From Evernia prunastri (Eukaryota > Ascomycota > Lecanoromycetes > Lecanorales > Parmeliaceae): a DNA stretch of 64,000 nt. The notes beneath the pieces are model-generated. The model saw only the letters and a program-made list of their open reading frames with translations, was not told the origin of the DNA and made no database searches. The stretch spans positions 116,692 through 180,691 of the forward strand of contig NKYR01000062.1 in NCBI GenBank assembly GCA_003184365.1, in the 5' to 3' direction. Positions 35,213-46,311 of the stretch are shown here, in pieces (within the stretch, counting starts at the first letter, position 1; every line of letters begins with the position of its first letter). The translations under genes were made by a program, and so were the position numbers.

Positions 35213-36898
35213 TCACCGCTTTTCTCGTCGTTCCCATTGCACTACCGCAGGGTTCAAAGGTCGCGAGAATAGCGACGAGTAGTCCGTCCCTACTACTCCT
35301 TCCTTTCCCTCCAAGTTCTTCAATCGAAACTCCCGCACCATCGTCGCCGTGATGGCGCCTAATTGGACGTACGCAAACGCTTCGCCGATACATCGATGCC
35401 GCCCAGCCCCAAAAGGCAGATACGGACTGTTGGCACCCTTGGTGACGAGTCCATACCCATAATCGATCTTCTCGTCATCCTCGGCATCTTTATTCGAACC
35501 GTGAAGGCAAGAACCCTCGTCCCAGCGATGTGGCTCCCAAAGATCGGGCTGGGGGAAGTGATCCTCGGTTTTTGATGTAACACCGGGTGCCGCGAGGAGT
35601 ACGCGAGAGGTTGGAATGGTGTATGGCGTCCCTTCTACGGACATGGGCGCAATAACCTTTCGCATTATAGAATGGATAGGCGCGTGTATGCGCAGAGTTT
35701 CTTTGACCACTTGAGAATTGAGAGTTAGACGCTGCAGGGAGTCGTAATTGAGTGGCGGCAGATCCGCGCCCAGGATTGATAGCTGTTCTTGATAGAGTTC
35801 TTCCAGAATATCTGGACGCGTTGCAAGGCGGAGGAGGATCCATGCCGAAGTGCTGGACGAGGAATGCTGGCCGGCCATAAGAAGCGCAATCATCATGTGA
35901 GCGACTTCGACATCGGGAATGGGGGTGCCATTTTTGTAGACAGAGGACATTAGATTCCAAATCATGTCATCAGCATCACGCTGGGAACCGGCTTCGCGCC
36001 TTGCCTTGATGATTTCCATATATGTCTGGGCCATCTTCTTCTGCGCATAGTCTCGTTTGCGATTGTGGGGCAGAGGTGCCCATGGTAGCATGAAATTAAT
36101 GGGAGAGAAACCCATATCAAGATCGTGGTAGAGGTCCGCGAAGCTGGAGTTGAACTTTGAGCGCACCTCTTTGCCCTGGAGAGAGCGAGAAGCGGTATAG
36201 ATTGTTACCTCGGCCATAGTACCGGGAACATTGAAAGTGCCGTTGGAGCCTTGAAATGTGGCAGAGCGGGCAATGAAGTTTTGGACCTCCTCAGCGATGA
36301 GGGGCACGTAGGATCTGAGGGCGTCGGAGGTGAGTCCAAATTTGACGAACTAGTCTGAGTATTAAATATGGACTTGCTTTTCCTTACTAGTTCACACACC
36401 TTTTTTTGCTCCATCAGCTTCGAATTGGGACAATCATAGACGACCTCTTTTCCAAAGACTGGCGTGGTGAGCGGACTGTACACCTCCTCCGCATTGACAT
36501 CTCTGAGCTTTCCGTTGAGTATAAATTCATTCCCCTTCACTCCCAAGCAGACTGTTGTCTTCTTTCCTAGCAACACGAAGGTGAAGATATCACCGTACTG
36601 CATATTGAATCAACATGGTTTTGCCGTCTTGGAGGATGCAGCAATGCGGTACCTTCTTCCGACAGCTAAAGAAGAATTTGTAGGGATCAATTCCGTAGGT
36701 GACAGTACTGCCAATGAACGGTACCCAGTGAAACACAATTGGGGGCTCGTGGGGATTCTTGACAAGTAATTGACCAAGCACATTGAAAACGACGGCAACA
36801 ATAAGGAAGGACAAGAGGCCTCCAGCAATGATAAAGCTGGTCGACTTATTAGACAACAGGTATCGCAGAGGCTCAGCGACAGCCGCGAGAATGCCCAT
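35213..36898 (-). CDS. cyp51: Sterol 14-alpha-demethylase (CYP51/ERG11)
   Basis: Exons on the minus strand are 36898-36653, 36597-36400 and 36349-35213, encoding 526 residues, the normal CYP51 length. The enzyme removes the 14-alpha methyl group from eburicol or lanosterol in ergosterol synthesis and is the target of azole fungicides. An N-terminal ER anchor (FIIAGGLLSFLIVAVVFNVL) and the Pro-rich hinge (EPPIVFHWVPFIGS) are present. Substrate-site block VYSPLTTPVFG leads to Tyr136 (VVYDCPN). The I-helix is MAGQHSSSSTSAW, the ExxR is KETLR, and the haem loop is PFGAGRHRCIGEAF. Tyr122 and Tyr136 keep the azole-sensitive residue. Residue 99 is Cys (TTVCLGV), where I recall Tyr in relatives. It shares a 319 bp promoter with ECM29. 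Confidence 0.97.
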
Positions 36899-37217
36899 GG
36901 CCGGAAATGACAGACAGCGGTCTTGTTATAACAGAACAATTGAGTTGTAGAGACAAGTCGAGGTCGAGAATTTTACCGTATGTACTTGAAATCTATTTCT
37001 TGGCAAGCTAGCGTACTCGTATGTCGGAGTCTAGAACTCCGGCATATCAGACCACGACTTTGTGCGTACCTAGGCACCTAGGTAGACACGCAAGCAGCAT
37101 CAGCCTGCGTTGGATTACTCGGATGTATGATGAAGAATCTTTCTTGAATGGTCATCATTTGCTTTATGCAAGCTATTCCAGTTGCCATGACTGAAAAGAA
37201 TCAAATTTGTGGCCATC
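36899..37217. promoter_or_regulatory. Divergent CYP51 / ECM29 promoter
   Basis: This is a 319 bp region between opposing start codons. It contains an SRE-like site (37046-37055) and a palindromic CCTAGG...CCTAGG patch near 37069-37083. No promoter tandem duplication of the kind linked to azole resistance is seen. Confidence 0.6.
37046..37055 (+). promoter_or_regulatory. Candidate sterol regulatory element (SREBP/SrbA site)
   Basis: ATCAGACCAC matches 8 of 10 bases of the classic sterol regulatory element ATCACCCCAC. It lies about 150 bp upstream of the CYP51 start codon. Fungal SREBPs are known to activate CYP51 at low sterol or oxygen. A single short match can arise by chance. Confidence 0.3.
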
Positions 37218-40200
37218 ATGTCGACTATGGAAACCCCAGAGGCCAGAGAGCTGAGCCTCGTTGGCAAAGTCGAAATGCGTATAGCTCTGGCAAATGATGC
37301 CTCTTTAAGCAAGACTCTGAATACATATCTTGCTCCATTACTGCTCAAACTCGCCTCGGATTTTGGGAGTGTACGAAACAAAGTAAGTATGCAAAACCAC
37401 TCTGCAGGCTAGCCGTCCAAAGACCTGGCGGTCACCGAATGTTGGCTTTATCCCAAATTTGCAAGTCCCTGGTGTCAAACCGATACCATTGACGATTGGT
37501 GTACAAGATCAGCGCAAGCAAATGATGTCGATGACGAAACCTCTTCCTTCTGGTGTCGTTACAGTCAGGATCCTGCAATCATCCGTGGCAACGAGTCAGC
37601 ATGCTAAAATCCCGTTCAGCCGCAACTGTGGGTCAAGCTAATTTTCGTCTGTTAATTCAGGTCATATCAGTCTGCCAGCACATCAATACTAGAGTCAAAC
37701 CACCGTCTATAAAGCTTCCTGTAGCTACACTTCTCAGGCAGTACAAAGACAATCATAATGCATTAGTTCGTCACTTTGATATCCTATACATACAACAGGG
37801 CCTTGATAGGTTAGCTATTTCGGTATGTCTCCTCATTCCATATCACGTCCTCTAAGCCAGTCACTTCCAGCTGTAGCGAACTCTGGTTCCTACTACCATG
37901 CTCATCTTAACATCTGTCCAGGAACGTCTTGATCTTCTTCCTACTCTTCTACATGGCTTGCGCTCTAATGCCGAGGAGTCGGGAACACATGCGGCATCTT
38001 TGTTCAATCTCCTGCTCAAACTTCTTCATAGTATGAAATTTCCCGCGCGTGGGAGTAAGCAAGATTTGGATCTAAGGAAGAGCCTCGGATTGAGCGACAG
38101 GGCCGAAGATGCAATCTTTGCCGCTACGTGGTTAGGGAAACTCATGTTGTTTGGCATTGGCCAGGCTGGAGCTACTCGCTGTCCAGGGTTAAATGCGGAA
38201 GACTGCCAATTCTTACAGCTCGGCGGCAAGAAAGAAACTTGGACACCGAACGCAATTGGTGGTTTGAGCCTCGTGGAGACTAAAGTGGTCTCTGCTAAAT
38301 TTCTCGCGAGTGGGGCCTTTCTTGATACCGAACGTTTTCTACCGGCGTTGTTTGCTTCAACCGACCCCAACTCGCGTCTCTCCGACATCGGAGATGATAT
38401 CTTGAAACGAGCAAGCTCTGCTGTTTCTCTCGAAGATCCTGTTGTAGTGAAACAGCTATATGAAATCTACCTGGGTACAAGGGGTGCGGAAGGATCTCTT
38501 CCAGCTCGTGTTCCCTTACAGACAAAGATCCTCACGCTTTTGTGCAAATCCAAGCTCGCTTCTTCCTTCGTTCCGCAGAGCATCCAAATTGTTCAGGAAG
38601 GTCTTGCAGCTCCCAACAGTGCCCAGCAGGACACCAGCGTATCACCACCAAAACAGGGCCTTGAAGCCTCGAAACTTAGGTACGTTGTTTCGAAGTCAGT
38701 CTTTTCCATTTGAAATTGGTTTTTTGTACATGAGGTATTGTTTGAAGCTACAGAAAAGAGCTTCTTCATTACCTGGGGTCATTGAACTTATCTTCTGAAT
38801 TGATTCTGTGCTATGAAAGGGGCCTCTCCTTCCCGTTCGGCTCCCTAAGCTTGTTCAACGGCCTTCATGTCTTGTCATTACATGGCTTCTTTCCCTCATT
38901 GTGCTTCCCAGACTTGTCTTCAGAATTACCTTTGCCCGTTGAGAAAGGCATGCTGACTCCGATATCATCATCAGAAGCCAGATCTTTGCTTTCACCAACT
39001 GGCTTGCACGAATCAGTTCGCCGGCCGATCTCCACGCGTTTGCACCGGGTTTAGTGACTCAGCTCCGAACGTATATCGAGAGTAAAGGATGGCCACGAAA
39101 CAACTCAGAAATTTCAATGCCAAACCCAGGAGAGTTGACTTCACGCGCTTTTGGATATGAAAGCATTGGACTCCTCGCCGGCGCCTGCGCAGACAACCTT
39201 TTGCTAGAACCCGAACTCGATCTTCTTCAGTGGCTTTTCAGATCCCTCAGTGAAGATCCATCAGGCAAGGACATATCAATTAGTATTGAGCAAGCTCTGA
39301 GTAGTGTGATTGGAGGGTTTAGTGCCAACCTAAAACCAGATGTTGAGTCATCACTGACTTCTTTGTTATTACATCACATGAGTTTACATCCCTTCGATCC
39401 CAGCGACACCGAGGACTCAAACTCTAATATTATCCGAAGTACCCGCTTTGTTGCTGTCCGATTTGCCAACCGCTGCCTTCCCTACAGGAGTGCGACGGCT
39501 CGATGGATTGACATTCTTGCTATTGACGGCGGCGTCAATGAGCGGAGTGAAGTTCTTGAGGAAGGAAGGAAGGGTCTTGATCCTTATTGGTACAAAATGT
39601 TGAATCCAACAAATTATGATGATCCTCAAAGCGAACGATCTCTCCAAGCCCCAAAGTACGATCTTCCAGACTTTCCAGAATTGATGGAGAAAATTTTTGG
39701 TACTGGATCAATCTGGGATGTCGCCAACGACAGGAACAGGATCGATCTGGCCAATGCTTACATACCTGCTCTCACGTTCTGTCGCTGTATCCTATTACAA
39801 CAAGCTTTGATGGCTACGAACAGGCCTCCAGTCATAGATAGCGACTGGGAGCGAAACTTAGACGCTCTGATAGCAAACGATGAAGATGCTCGGAATAGTC
39901 TCAAAGAATACTTTTGCCACTACTCGACGTTCTCAGCCATAAACCAAGCAGCTCCCAAGGCACTCAGAACTTATTTGCAGGCATCATACACTGGCATTGT
40001 TTCTTTGGGTGGTGGAGATGCTAACAAAGCTGGAGACTTTCTTCTGGAACTTTGTCCTCTCCTTCCCAATGCGGCCTACACCGGTTTCGCGGCAAGCATT
40101 TCGAGTCTTCAGGAGCCTGTCTTCTCCACCAACAATGCATTACGTGAAACGGCTTCACATGTCTTCGGTGTTTTGGCAAGGTATGTACTTCCACATTGAT

Positions 40201-43200
40201 TCTTTAGTATTAAGTCCTTTGGCCTGGGTCATGTTTTGGCAGTGGGAAAAAGGTTTCTCCCTTCATTATACTTTTTGAGACTGGTTGTATGGTTTCATTG
40301 AATGTCATGAGAAGGGCTTTGTTCCCGTGGCCTGCTTCTCAAACTCTCTGACAATTCGACCTTGCGTCGTGCAACGGGCTTCTTTTTCTTGTTGCGCCAA
40401 TTGTTCTTTTCTACCAGTGGAATTATCTCTAAATAAGGGTATGCTGACCCCGCAATCGTCATCAGTTTTGAGGGATGTCCGGACAGCGAATCACAGACGA
40501 TGCTGGAGGTCTGTGACCAAAAGACTAGGTCGTGGCGTCAAGCAATTGGGAGCGAGGTCCTTCAGGTACACGGTTCGATGCTTGCCGTAGCGTACTTTCT
40601 GAGTAGGTCAGTCTCCCGCAGCAATTGCCTTCCAGACTTCGAGAAAAAGCGCTCGACATTTATTGCCACCATCCTGGACGTTCTTCCTGATAGCCGCGAC
40701 AAAATGCTTTTGGATGCAGTCATGCTTGCTATCTCAGAGCTTGCTCTCTTTGGCGCGCTGACGCCCAAGACTATTCCGGAGCCATACAAGGTTCGCGACT
40801 TGGTTCAAAAGGTTATTGGAAAAGCCAAAGAAGGAGACGAACAGGCTGTTACGGCCTTGGGCCATCTTGCACTGCAATGTAGGGAAGGGTCAGAAGATGA
40901 CTCGCTACTGTGTTATATCATCGAACAGCTCTACGCTTTGCACGATGTCAGACAGCCTGAGGTGCAATTCGCTGTTGGCGCTGCACTGTGCTGCGCTGCG
41001 ATAGGATGGCAGTCAAAGTCTTTACTTTCAGCCTTGGATATCCAGGGCCCTGTTCCTTTGTCACCAGCTCGAACCAGTACTTCTTCGTCTGTTCTTGACG
41101 ACGTGCTGTCGAAGTGCAAATCTAGCAAGCCAGCCCTGCGACAAGCTTCTGTGATTTGGCTCCTCTGCTTGATACAGTACTGTGGGCACATGCAGGAAAT
41201 TCAGGGCCGATTGCGGGAGTGTCAAGTGGCTTTCAAAGGCTTCTTGGCCGATCGCGACTCGTTGAATCAGGAGTCTGCTTCGCGTGGCCTGGCTCTGGTG
41301 TACGATAAAGGAAACAAGTCTCTAAAGGATGATCTGATACGAGACCTCGTCTCCTCATTTACTGGGAATACGGGCCTTGCAGGGAAAGGAAATGTATCCG
41401 AAGACACCGAGTTGTTTGATCCTGGAGCTCTCCCAACCGGCGAAGGTTCGGTCACAACATATAAAGATATCATGAGTCTTGCTGCTGAAGTCCAGGATCC
41501 CAGCTTGGTGTACAGGTTCATGTCACTTGCTGCAAACAATGCCATCTGGTCCGAAAGGGCTGCCTTTGGAAAATTTGGGCTCAGTAACATATTGAGCGAC
41601 GCCTCTACGGATGGCTATCTAACACAAAACCCAAAGATCTATCCAGCTCTTTTTCGATATAGGTTTGATCCTAACCCAAACGTTCGAAATTCGATGAACG
41701 ACATCTGGGCTGCTATTGTGAAAGAGCCAGCGAAGACAATCGACCGGCACTTTGACGGCATCATGAATGATCTTCTCAAAAACATTCTCGGCAAGGAGTG
41801 GCGTGTTCGCCAGGCTAGCTGCGCCGCTATCGCTGACCTCGTTCAGGGACGGCCGCTCGAAAAGTACGAGAAGTACCTGACAAAGATCTGGGAGCTTACT
41901 TTTAAAGTCTGCGATGATATTAAAGAGTCTGTCCGTGATGCCGCAATGTCCCTCGCCCGAGTTTTGACTGGCGTATTGACGCGGGGGCTGGAAGCCGGCG
42001 AGTCGTCTGCGAGTGCAGAGAAGATGCTGAAGCAGGTGCTACCATTCCTACTAAGTCCGTCCGGCTTGGAATCAGGCGCTCCCGAAGTACAAGACTTCGC
42101 CAGGAAAACACTGCTGAAGATCATAAAGAGCAGTAACGGAAAGACGTTGCGCCCTTTCGTCCCCGATCTTGTGGTCCGTTTACTTGCACTGTTGAGCTCA
42201 ATAGAGCCCGAGATGATCAACTATGTCCATCTCAATGCTGAGCAATACGGTCTGACAGCGCAAGAACTCGACGACGCCCGTCTAAAAAACATTCGAGGAT
42301 CTTCGATGCTTGAGGCTATCGAGCGGTGTCTAGATTTTCTTGATGGGACTTCGATGCCAGAGCTACAGCAAAGTCTTGAAAATGCCATTAAGACCGTGGT
42401 TGGGCTTCCTTCCAAGGTTGGTTGCAGCCGCGTGCTCGTCACTCTTTCCACGCGACAAAACTTCATCTTCAAGCCTTATGCAGATCACTTTCTTTCTCTT
42501 GCTTTGAAACAAGTTTTTGACCGAAACGATACGATCTCATCGTCGTATGCCGCAGCATGTGGGTATCTTGCGAGACTATGTTCTAATGAGGCCATCTTGA
42601 GCCTTGTGGAATCTGGCCGGAAGTTGTATTTCGGTTCCGATGACGATCGACATCGAGTAATCGCCGGAGACATAATCTATGCGATATCAAAGCATGCCAC
42701 TGATCGATTTAACTCCCTTGCTGGGGAGATTTTGCCCTTCGTCTTTGTTGCCAAGCATGATACTTCGGACCGAGCGAAAACACTCTTCGAAGATACGTGG
42801 AGCGAGAACGTTGGAGGATCCCGAGCGGTCTTGCTCTATCTGAAAGAGATTGTCGACCTGGCGTTACAACATTTAGACTCCGCTCGCTGGTCTATCAAAC
42901 ATACCGCGGCATTTGCGGTTGCAGATGTTGTTACTTCGTCCGGAACTGCCATTAGCGATGGCAATGCTCTGAAAGTATGGCCAGCTCTCGAAAAGGCGTT
43001 GTCAGGCAAAACATGGGAAGGGAAGGAGATCATCGTGAAGGCTTTGATTCACCTGGCAAAGAACAGCACCTTTTGGGCGACTGATCAGAAGGTGGGCGAG
43101 CAGTTTGAAAAGATTGTGCTGCGTGAGAGCAAGAGAAACAACCCTATCTTCCGTCAACATGCATTAGAATGTCTAGGAGATTTTGTCGAACTGCGCGAGA

Positions 43201-43775
43201 CGGTCGATATGTTTCCACAAGTCTTGGGAGTGACGACGCCAATCATTGAAGAGATGTTGGGCGATTCGGACGAGATGGACGTTGATTCAAAGTCGGGAGG
43301 ACCTTCTTCCAAAACCGTCACAGAGCTGACATTGGCTAATGCATTGACCGCCTTACTAAAGTCCGTCAACCCTCGCAAAAGGAGTGGACAGAACTTAGTG
43401 TCAAGCCTTACGGAGACTCTCGAGCTTGTGAGTCGAGTCAGGACTGGAAGGGCTAGCAGAATCACGGTGAATGCGATTTATGACGCGCAGAAGGGGCTAT
43501 TCGAAAGACTCAATGGGGTATACGATGACGCATTGTCTGGGCCGATGGAGAGCATCCTGGTTGAATATGTGAAGCAACTCTTGGGCTCGAACGAAGAGGT
43601 TGAACAGACGCGTCTCAAGGGGTCTGAGGCGGCCATGGCTATGGCGGCCATTGCGAGCAAGGGAATACGCATCAAAATGGCGTTAGCTGAGGCTTTAGCC
43701 ACCGCACGAGCACAGGAGCGCTCCGTGTCCGTTCAACAAAACCTTGACCGAGCAAGGAAGATAGTAGATGGATGA
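37218..43775 (+). CDS. ECM29: Proteasome adaptor and scaffold protein ECM29
   Basis: Exons are 37218-37382, 37661-37822, 37922-38679, 38975-40180 and 40466-43775, encoding 1866 residues, nearly the yeast Ecm29 length. The protein is a long HEAT-repeat solenoid that joins the 19S and 20S proteasome particles and checks assembly. The N-terminal family block (KVEMRIALANDASLSKTLNTYL, VRNKVISVCQHINTR) is continuous only across intron 1. The middle carries SQIFAFTNWLARIS across intron 3. Many helix pairs follow, such as KEWRVRQASCAAIADLVQGR and SARWSIKHTAAFAVADV. An acidic patch (MLGDSDEMDVDS) precedes the C-terminal helices. Introns 1, 3 and 4 are 278, 295 and 285 bp, about five times longer than others in the window. 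Introns 3 and 4 resemble each other (see findings). Confidence 0.93.
38680..38974 (+). repeat. Long intron 3 of ECM29, related to intron 4
   Basis: This 295 bp intron has GTACGT at its start and ATGCTGACTCCG...TCATCAG at its end. The final 25 bases match intron 4 at 21 positions. Weaker matches (GGCTTCTTT, GAATTA, ATGA-AAGG) occur in the same order and spacing upstream. Confidence 0.55.
40181..40465 (+). repeat. Long intron 4 of ECM29, related to intron 3
   Basis: This 285 bp intron has GTATGT at its start and ATGCTGACCCCG...TCATCAG at its end. It aligns with intron 3 over roughly the last 160 bases. Confidence 0.55.
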
Positions 43776-44750
43776 GGTTTTCTTGCCATGCAGGCGTCGA
43801 CCAACTCGACCGCTTCGTGGAGATGTTGCTGAGTCGATGATACTCGAGGCTAGGTGCTGGGAGGATGGCAGCAATCAGATGGACATGGCATCTTATGGTA
43901 TACTTGAGTGACTTTTTTCCTTCGTTACTCTTTTGCACAGTGTGAGTCAAGGTGACAGTTAGTACTACGTACTCCAATCTTTTGCAGTGGAGATCGAGGA
44001 TTTGGGGTCCTTGCAAATTCTATGATGCTTAGCTCATGTGAGGTAGAGTTTTCGGAAGTTGCCAGTAGTCCAGTCGAGGGTGGAATTTGGGGGAAATATG
44101 CCTTGTTTGGTGCCAGGCACCCGGGCTACCTTGGGATCCGACTCCGAGGGCTCCAGCCTGCCAGCCTCCACGTGTAATTATTACGTTGTACCTTAGTAGT
44201 ACTCCACAGGCAGCCGCGTGCCCCGTGCGGAATTAAAGATTAAGCTTAATAAAGCGGGAAGAGAAGAGCTCTAGGCTCCCCTGGCCCCTGGGCTCTAAGG
44301 TACCTTAGGGTACCGGTTCGCTGGAAGGCTGGAACTCTCGTGGCCTTGGCTCGTACCTTACCTCGTTATTTCACCTTGCCACTACACTTACGACTTACGT
44401 ACCTGAGCTTGCTAGACGGATTTCCCCAAACCAATTACACATTTCATTATTGACCTAAGGTAGGTAGCCCTCGACCACTAACCAAGGGGCTAAAAGGCCC
44501 CCAAAGCACGGCGGACTGGGAATTTGCCGGGGCGGTCACAGGCCGGGACGGTGGGTAAGTGGTGAAACCGATGAAACAAATCAACCAACGTTTTCTCATT
44601 AAGCCGCGACAGAAGATGGTACAGGTAGAGTAGTACTACGGTAACCTCGAAAGAAGGTTGCAGCTTCATGTTCTGGAATTTGCCTCTATCAAACCCTCGT
44701 ATTTCTATTATGCTCATTTCGGACTCATTACGACGCCATGCTCATTTCCA

Positions 44751-44783
44751 TCTGACTTCTGACTTCTGACTTCTGACTTCTGA
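44751..44783. repeat. Heptamer repeat (TGACTTC)n
   Basis: More than four perfect copies of a seven-base unit. Confidence 0.9.
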
Positions 44784-45149
44784 GGCACGGAGGTATCATA
44801 TCTGACGACGATGAACTGATGGTTCAATAGCTGTTAGCAGAATGAAATTGAGGACGTGCCAAGACGAACATGTGGAAATTTGGAGCGAGGGCAGGAAGTG
44901 AAATGATTGGCTGTGCCGCACTTTTTTCAGAGTAAGCCAGCAGTGGCACTAACCTTAGCCATTCTCTTAATACTTTTTTATCTTTTTACCTTTTTTTTCC
45001 CTCGTGCCATACTGAAATGATTTCCATGATATTATTGATAACTCAAAAAAGTACGAAAAGTAAGTTGCACGATGCATTTCAAAAGGATAATAGATTGAAA
45101 AAGCCATGCCAGATTGCCACCAGAAGCCACGAACCTGGACCGTGATTTT

Positions 45150-45179
45150 TTATGTTTTTTTTGTTTTTTTTTTTTTTTG
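45150..45179. repeat. Poly-T tract
   Basis: T-rich run ending in an uninterrupted stretch of T. It is likely slippage-prone. Confidence 0.7.
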
Positions 45180-45484
45180 AATTAATGACTTCGGCCCCAT
45201 CAATGGCCAGTGAGTGGTGTTCCTGTCACGCCAGACTACTGAGACTAGAGTGTAGATGGGTTAAGGTAAGGTAACCATCATGTTTCATCATTAATAATAA
45301 TTAAAATCAATCATTTGAATGAATGAATGATTCTGGTGATAAATAATGTCATTTATTATTATAATTTTTACTATGACTACTATAACCACTATCAGATAAT
45401 GTTCATCATTAATTATTGATTGTTGCCTTTACCTGTCGTCCACACATGTCGGAATCCTATCAGGCATTTTTCCCTCTCTTTACT

Positions 45485-45511
45485 CCTTAGTCTTTAGTCT
45501 TTAGTCTTTCC
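45485..45511. repeat. Heptamer repeat (CTTTAGT)n
   Basis: Three and a half copies of a seven-base unit. Confidence 0.85.
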
Positions 45512-46311
45512 TCTTCCTCTTCCACGAGAGTCTCAAGCAGCTTGCATATCCCTTCTCCTTCCCGTATAGCATCCATCCATTCATCCATCCATTCATCCAT
45601 CTCAAACCCTTCTCCTAGGCTAATTTCCATCATCAAGACAAGCCTTTCTTTTCTCCCCAACTCTTTCTTTGCACTTGCATGTAACGTTGACTTGCTGTGC
45701 CTGAGGGTACAAGAAAGTTGCATCGTTGATATATCGGTATATCGGGTATATCTGTATACGCCTCACACAGGCAGTACTTAAAAAATCCGCTTCATCGCTG
45801 TCTCATTCATCTTCCTATCTTCCTTATTAGACTCTTACCATAAGGTAGCCATCCGCCACACCAGACTCATCCACAATTTAAACCTCCATCACGTTTTGCA
45901 GGGTCTTAACCTTACGGACAGCTTAAACCCGCTACAGAACACATCAATAATACTTAATAACTTTACACAATAAATATATTAATGACATTTATTATTACAA
46001 GGACCGATTCCTACAAGGTACATTTTTTCATTAGAAGTCACGAAACACCCCACAGTCCTAGCTCGGTAGCTCCATCATTCAGCATTCCCCCGTCTGTCAC
46101 CTTTATAGCACCCTTTGCCCCACGTCAAGGCATACTTGCAAAAGCCCCACCACCAAAGACGCTACCATCCCACCACCACCACAGAACCATACACATCCTC
46201 AACAACCTCGACACCTAGATCCATTCGCCGGACTGAACCATATCGGAAATCACAAACCATTCATCATCTTAACCATCATCTGTCGACCTCGTTGGCAACA
46301 GAACCTTTCCA

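Larger units (their letters stand above)
43776..46311. other. Intergenic region, 2.5 kb, with repeats
   Basis: No gene with family support was found. Contents include TACCT/AGGTA runs (about 44290-44470), two heptamer repeats, poly-T near 45150-45179, an AT-rich stretch 45290-45420 and an ATCC/ATTC run near 45568-45600. The right end should be the promoter and leader of the zinc-cluster gene. Confidence 0.55.

Noticed and set aside
37459..37641. Open frame inside ECM29 intron 1 as a possible extra exon
   Set aside because: The family sequence is continuous from exon 1 (VRNK) to exon 2 (VISVCQHI), so no exon is needed.
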